NCBI GenBank assembly: GCA_037074705.1
Contig: CM073595.1
Span: 74,944,139-75,008,138, forward strand
Direction of reading: 5' to 3'
Origin: Zhengitettix transpicula
Lineage: Eukaryota > Arthropoda > Insecta > Orthoptera > Tetrigidae
DNA: 64,000 nucleotides
In this document: positions 58,399 to 64,000 of the stretch, one piece after another
How positions within the stretch are numbered: the stretch's first letter is position 1
Layout: each line of letters opens with the position of its first letter
Translations under genes and position numbers: made by a program
Notes under the pieces: generated by a model
The model's database searches: none
What the model saw: only the letters and a program-made list of their open reading frames with translations
Told to the model about the DNA's origin: nothing

Positions 58399-58549
58399 AT
58401 CAGCTTCATGAAACTGAAAAAATAAAATAATAAAGACAGCCAAATACAGATTAAATAAGTGATAATGTAAATACCTCACAACGTGGTATTTATATATTCA
58501 CTTATTTTCTATGTATTTAGCTATCTTTATTATTATTAATCAGCTTCAT
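58399..58549. mobile_element. Miniature head-to-head pLTR palindrome with 11-bp TSD
   Basis: atcagcttcat occurs at 58399-58409 and 58539-58549, bracketing 129 bp. The insert is a palindrome: 58427-58475 (ataaagacagccaaatacag ... gtaaatacc) against 58485-58535 (ggtatttat ... gtatttagctatctttat), with centre tcacaacgt. The arms carry the same terminal block as the arms of the endonuclease element at 49879-50648. So it looks like that element reduced to its two inverted ends. Confidence 0.85.
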
Positions 58550-60275
58550 CTTTATTGTTCCAAAGAGAAAAACATCCCTTACTGTTTTTTGCAAAGAGTG
58601 GTTAGTATCATATATTTTTTACAGAACATTTTTCTTTACAATTATTGATAAGGTTTATATTTATATATATTTAATATCAGATAAAAATTTCTGTCTCTAA
58701 ATAAAGTTTGAGTAGAATTTTAGAGACATTTTCAATCTGCAATGCCTGTTGTAACTCAAATGAGCATAACATTTTTTTTTTAAATGTTGAGTAGTTGTAT
58801 TTTTGTCAGTTCATTTATGAATTTTGTTTATATGTAGCCCATTTATTTATTGATTGCATGATTCTATAATTAAAACTGAGCTATTTAATAAACAAAATAT
58901 TTCATTGGTATGACTTAGACAGTATTTCTCAGCCCTTATTTGTAATTCGTAATTTGTACGGCAAGGGAGAACACGAGACGACTGTAACGCTTTCCCTGTC
59001 TTCGATTAATGGTAGCAGAGCTCCGCCGCCGAATGTTCTGGAAAATTCCAATGATTTGTGTCGAAATCGCTGGCACTCTATTCTGCTGCGAGTCTGGGTT
59101 TCTGTCACATGTAGTCTCGGAGGGAAAATATTGACGTCAGTTCAGGTCGGGAAAGATGCCGGGTAACTGATTTTAAAAACCCGCCTGAATGTTGTTTCAA
59201 ACGGTTGGATGTAACGCAACATGAAATTAAAATGCTGGCACCAATGAAATGAAATTTATTTACTATCAAATAAATAAATCTCTGATATTTTAAGGGGTTC
59301 GACGAGGAAAAGCACAACCTGGATCTAGGACCTCCTATTCACTGGACCCCAGTTCCTAAGGGTATTGACATTACACATAAATTACAGAAATCAACGATTC
59401 TAAATTATATTAGAAGAACAACAGTACAGCTGAAATGCTCACGATAACTGAATAAAATTCAGTTTTGTCCGTAACTTTTGGGTTTCTCCTAAAAATAAAC
59501 CTTATTCAATTCTCTTTGGGTCGGAAATGACTCAGTCTTCTAAAGGTGATTGCACAAAATTAATTATATTGTGTACTCGTGGAGCTTACAATTTTCTAAA
59601 TGAAGTAGAAAAGGTTATTAGTCCAAAAATAATGCAGTTATTTTGTTCTGACTTTCCCCCAAATCTCCATTCTTGAGTCAGTAAGCTGATGCAGTATCTT
59701 ATAAAAGTACAAATACAAATATGAAACTTATTTGAAATATCTTCAGCCGTTTTTTTCAGTTTATCTGGTTGGAACTTGCCGACAGGCATGTCGGATTTTT
59801 ATTCATAACCAGTTCCGAAGTCAACTTAACCTCCAAACGTATTGAAGATCTTTCTTAACCGGCCCCAAAAGAGGTCCCCTGGAACTCCAATGCCGAAAAT
59901 ATGAAAATCTTGGTGAGGCTCGGGTAAAGCTTCACATTGTCGGTATTAAGTTCATTTAGCGTGTCTCGTTTACCACTTGACGTCCTTGTAAATCGTTTCG
60001 TGGGCTATAGCAGTAGTCGCGAACGATGGTGTGCGGCGCCGATTGAGGGAAGGGAGGGGAGGCAGCGTGGAACGAAAGCGTACAGTCCCCTAGATCTAAC
60101 GCGGACAAGCTCTAAACGCTAATTGATGCTGATTGGCTGCACACGGGGAGCACCTGCAAGGAAGAACACTAAACTGAGCCGCCATCCTATATATAATGTG
60201 CTATCTTCATTAAATATAATAATTACCATCTGGATATTATGAAATATTTTGGTCATTAATCCTGGAATCCGCATG
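58550..60275. other. Unassigned, with GC-richer patches
   Basis: 58955-59170 and 59935-60170 are GC-richer with short plus-strand frames (70 and 61 codons) and no recognised domain. A tatatataatg near 60188-60198 is TATA-like. No gene call is justified. Confidence 0.3.
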
Positions 60276-60422
60276 CTAATTCTTCTTCTTTTATTGACAC
60301 TATAACCCAATGTGAGTTTTGGCCTTATTAACAATTTTCTTCCATTCCGCCCTCTCCTGTGTCAGTCTCCGCCATCCTCTTACTTTCATGGTTTGTATAT
60401 CCTTCTCGATGTCATCAACCCA
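60276..60422 (-). pseudogene. LINE ORF2 C-terminus and 3' end
   Basis: Forty codons on the minus strand read WVDDIEKDIQTMKVRGWRRL, then TQERAEWKKIVNKAKTHIGL, then a stop at 60300-60302. The pattern W.DDI.KD....W...TQ.R..W...V..AKTHIGL then stop is the C-terminus of many non-LTR endonuclease-reverse transcriptases (RTE-type annotation in arthropods). After the stop, tgtcaataaaagaagaagaa forms a short simple-repeat 3' tail. Truncated immediately 5' of this segment. Confidence 0.85.
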
Positions 60423-61532
60423 TAGTTGTATTTATTTATTGGATAAATTATTCAGCTTCTGAGGAAGTAAGACAATACAGTAACTTCGTTTAACAGATCG
60501 GGAAAGGGTCGGAATTAATTTCATTCAATGGTAATCTTAAATACGAGATAAAAATAATTTTGTCTGGAAATGAACTTCAATTTTATACGTTACTGATTAA
60601 AAATAAACATTAAATTAGTTCATTTCTTAAATTTGAAAAATGTAAAATAATCTTAAAAGAAGCGATAAGGGTAGTAAAATTATTTAAAGATAATATTGTT
60701 ATATTAATTTGCTTATTTACGTCAAACTTAAAAATGAATATTATATTTTAATAATTTTATTATGTTAGCGCTTACATGTGTAACCTGTTGGTAATATTTA
60801 CAAGCAAGTTTTATCTTGAAACTAACTTAATTTTTATGTTGCATATAAAATTATTATTTTACATTAGTCCATTTCTTAATTTTGAATAATTAAAATATTT
60901 AATTGTAGACCCAAGTATCAATATGGCATTAACACGATGTGTAAATACAGTGCAGAAACGATACAATGAAAATATTTCGTGCATTATGTAAATAAATTGT
61001 ACGTAAGTACTAAAATTGAATATAATATTAAACGTAAGGTCTATATTGCTATTTTCAAAGCCATTTAATATTAAGGAAATCGGATATTTGATAGTGACGT
61101 CTTCACTAATTATTGTGACATTCTGCAAATTTGCAACATTGGTATGTAAATACTATTATTAACTGAAGTAACGAAACACTGCAACTGTCGTTATTGATTT
61201 CGCTGTCCAGACTCATGCGGACACGGACACAACGCTACGCCCTAATGTTGGCTAAACAGAATTTTTAGAAATCCTTGGCTCCAGAGGTGAGATATTTCTG
61301 CACGGGGGACAAGTATTTGGTAAATGTTTGCTGGGGAACGAACGAAGTCTTCCCTCTTTGCGTTTCCTGGGCGTCTGGCTGGAGGGAGAGTCTGGTCTCG
61401 CAATCGATTCAGTCGCAGCACTGCACAGAAGCCGTCTGTCTTCGCCTGAAAATGTTGACGCTGCTGGAACGCGAAACGTTGAGGGGGCGGCTCCGTGAAC
61501 TTGTGAAACATCCACGCTACGTAAATACTTAC
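60423..61532. other. Unassigned; hammerhead-like relic near 61440-61485
   Basis: 60440-61240 is AT-rich and featureless. 61250-61530 is GC-rich with overlapping frames on both strands (87-89 codons) and no domain. Its plus strand at 61446-61482 has CUGAAAA...GAAACGUUG, resembling the repeat cores elsewhere, so the block is probably element-derived. Confidence 0.35.
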
Positions 61533-61749
61533 AGTCTGTTTTAAATTAGAAGACCGATGGCGGTTAGTTCCTGCGAGTGGTGTGACCTTGAATCAACCAA
61601 TCACAACGTTTGAAATAAAATAGCGTTGCTGAACCATAGCGGTGTTGTTCTACTGTTTTCAGGGAGCTGTATAAGTCGTGTGTCGTACGTGGCATGAGTG
61701 CCTCCCTCCACACGGGACACGCCAGGAGACTTCTCATTTAAAACGGACT
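61533..61749 (+). mobile_element. MITE copy, 217 bp
   Basis: Starts AGTCTGTTTTAAATTAGAAG and ends gagacttctcatttaaaacg-gact, giving ~20-bp terminal inverted repeats. The body matches 22331-22516 inverted. It ends 11 bp before a Helitron start. Confidence 0.8.
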
Positions 61750-61760
61750 ATACACAAGTA

Positions 61761-63147
61761 TCTATATAATAAAAAAGGATGTATATTTGTATGTATTTAC
61801 GTTGTTCTTTATACAAATTTTATCGCGTGGACAGAATTCAACAAACATTGGTATATATATTCTGCCAAAATCGAGAACCGGTACTGTGGGGGTGAGAAAC
61901 CCCTAGAATAAACGTGGAAATAATTATAATTGAAATAAGTTACGAATTAGTGTTAAATTACTGCGCGAGACGATGACGTCATAAGTTTTCAAGACATTGA
62001 CGCATCCTAAATATAGTTCTGTATTTCGTAATGAAATAAAGCAGAAATATTTTGATTGAATAAAAAATAAAAAAATTTCCAGTATTAATCCATCGAATAG
62101 TAATAAAAAAAATTTACCATCCTTGCGCAAAGTTAATTTGGAATAGTTAATTATCCCGCTATCTTTGATAAAGCCAATATGGCGCCTTATAATACATTCA
62201 AATGTGTGTCGGTCGAGATTTATAAAATTTCATAATATAACGTACTATTGTATCCTGTATAATATTTCAGAATATAATAAGATTTGTTTAAGGTACGACT
62301 GCTGAATTATATGTTTGTAACTATAAAAGTATTGAAAATGACGTACGGAACTCCGAAAGTTTTTATGGTCGTTATTCATATAATGCACTATCAGTCAAAG
62401 GTATGTACAGAAATAGGAACATTTAAATTGAATTAAAAGTACAATTAATTATACTTTACGCAACGTATTTCTATAAATTTGTATAAATGTAAACAAATTA
62501 TTGCGTGCAATTTGTGTCGTGAAACAAAAATTTGAGGTTAGGATAGCAATATTTGTTTTCCATTTTTGGGAACGACGTTATAGATGTTCAATTTCTGAGA
62601 AATGAAGCTGAGCAAAAATATTTTGATTGAATAATAAGTATAATTAAATCAACCAATACCAAATCGAGTGATAAATATAATTTATTATGAAAGGTTATAC
62701 AATCCATGGCATTAATTTTCTTTTAAATAACTTGACTTTTGACGTGGAATATTTAACGGGATCAGGGACCAATATGTTTCCCAATTATATCTTGCAATAC
62801 GCACTGGAAGATACATAGAATTATGATAAAAACAATACTTAAAAGTTCAAAATTGATATTTTTTTATTGAAGACAGCGTATTTCGTAATGTTTTGCATTA
62901 ATTTTATACAATGCTACCAACTGCAGATTGCTAAAACCACCAAATAGTTTAATTTCAGATGGAAAAATTATATGTCTACAAATTTAATAATTGTTTTAAA
63001 TAGTGTATGTATATCTATCTATCTATATATATTATATAAAATTGTCTTATACGGGTATGTTCGAGGAGCGTTACATAAAAATAGCGCAAAAGCAACCGAA
63101 ATTGGAGTGTATCGGGACATCTCGGGCAACGCCGGGCACCCAGCTCG
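61761..63147 (+). mobile_element. Non-autonomous Helitron, ~1.39 kb
   Basis: Starts TCTATATAATAAAAAAGGAT after an A (61760) and ends gccgggcacccagCTCG (63144-63147), a mutated CTAG, before a T. The 5' ~350 bp matches the Helitron at 4750, and the 3' ~100 bp matches that at 20028 (gcgttacataaaaatagcgc). The middle (about 62170-62960) is not shared and may be captured or inserted. No Rep/helicase frame. Confidence 0.75.
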
Positions 63148-64000
63148 TTTTCAATAAAATGAAACGCTGCTCCGACACGATATTAAAAATAGTATATTGC
63201 TTCAGAGCTGCCAGGTTACTAAACTAATGGTAGTATTACTAAAAGTCTCAGAAATTCAGTTCCTAGCCGCGTTATTCAGGTCAGTATAAATATATGAAAA
63301 CAATTTTTTTTCTGCCTCGCATTAGCTATTAGAATCACATCAGGAAGCGTCAGTCGTAGTAGCAAATAGCGATGGAAGTAGCTGAACTAGGTTATATTAT
63401 ACACCTAAAACTCTATCGTATCTGTAGATACGATCCTGAAAATTACGCGTGATTTGGATCCTTATACAAATAAATATTTACTCAATATAAAGACGCAATT
63501 AATGAAACAGACATTTTTATAATATTTATAATAAAATCTATACATTAAAGACATATATTGACATACAATAACTTTCAAATTATATTAATATTGTATTAGC
63601 TCTCGGTTGATTACAATAAATGTGTTCGGTTTAGGTTCTTGAGACTGATACATACAATACTTATCGTTATCGCGTTAATAATTTACGTTTCTTTTGACTA
63701 CATATGAAATGATAATTCAAAAATAGAGTAATCTGTTTAAACGCCAAATTCAAACGTCCTATTTTTTTTAATACAAATACTTCCCAATAAATGAAATTCG
63801 TTTAGATTTACGATATTTTATTGATTCTGATATTAGAAACCAAAATCATTTTTAAGACAACTTTTTGTACTTTGTAATTAATACCGCGATTTGGGAATGG
63901 AGGTGATTATATTGGAAAGTCAGTCACGGAAGATAGTTTCAATGTAGCGCAACGCTCGGTCTGTGTGAAACAATTAAAAATAAATGACGATCCGCGTACT
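63148..64000. other. Unassigned AT-rich sequence
   Basis: No recognised feature to the window end. Confidence 0.4.

Noticed and set aside
61252..61544. Overlapping 87-89 codon frames on both strands
   Set aside because: Frames open on both strands reflect GC-rich composition; the block carries an element-like core and is probably repeat-derived.

Overview
The window is AT-rich eukaryotic DNA of arthropod, most likely insect, type. I found no complete protein-coding gene, no rRNA, no convincing tRNA and no CRISPR. Nearly everything recognisable is a mobile-element relic, set in long unassigned AT-rich stretches. The insect reading rests on the element mix: mariner, Jockey-like LINE, Helitrons with the ATC-TATATA start and gccgggcacccagCTAG end, and Penelope-like GIY-YIG fragments. 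It also rests on the lack of any dense gene layout. The window could be intergenic DNA or the inside of a very long intron.

Layout. 1-1282: unassigned. 1283-2830: a direct and inverted array of short Penelope-type repeat units. 3000-3180: a well-formed TATA box and leader-like stretch. 3190-4440: a reverse-orientation Helitron-derived segment with three internal repeats. 4750-5350: a Helitron that appears to interrupt a Jockey-like LINE, whose reverse-transcriptase C-terminus and 3' tail run 5351-5821. 7405-7637: a 56-bp direct repeat. 9563-10102: a large palindrome. 11287-12321: a decayed mariner with TIRs and TA duplication. 13715-14242: a fold-back element with a 14-bp target-site duplication that has captured a piece of that mariner. 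15934-16100: a small insertion sharing sequence with the fold-back. 18927-19350: a Penelope-like endonuclease relic. 19682-19804: a LINE RT relic. 20028-20805: a complete short Helitron. 21810-21868: the best hammerhead-ribozyme motif. 24850-31800: several nested AT-rich repeats. 33680-34260: a second mariner relic. 35849-38033: an inverted repeat pair. 41970-43090 and 56740-58125: two copies of a repeat of about 1.1-1.4 kb. 49360-54110: copies of a ~430-bp repeat, one of them split by a Penelope-like endonuclease element. 52881-55916: an inverted pair of 120-130 bp units flanking GC-rich islands. 56285-56636 and 58399-58549: further fold-back elements with 11-12 bp target-site duplications. 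60276-60422: a LINE 3' end. 61533-63147: a MITE and another Helitron.

Common thread. Many of these repeats share a core resembling a hammerhead ribozyme: CUGANGA, a hairpin, then GAAACGU(C/U). They occur singly, in tandem, or as head-to-head arms of fold-back elements. One pair of arms brackets a GIY-YIG endonuclease domain typical of Penelope-like elements, which are known to have pseudo-LTRs in direct or inverted orientation and to carry hammerhead motifs. I read the window as a graveyard of Penelope-type elements and miniature derivatives, some of which picked up unrelated DNA. The copies are mostly decayed. Boundaries were read by eye and are approximate unless a target-site duplication fixes them.
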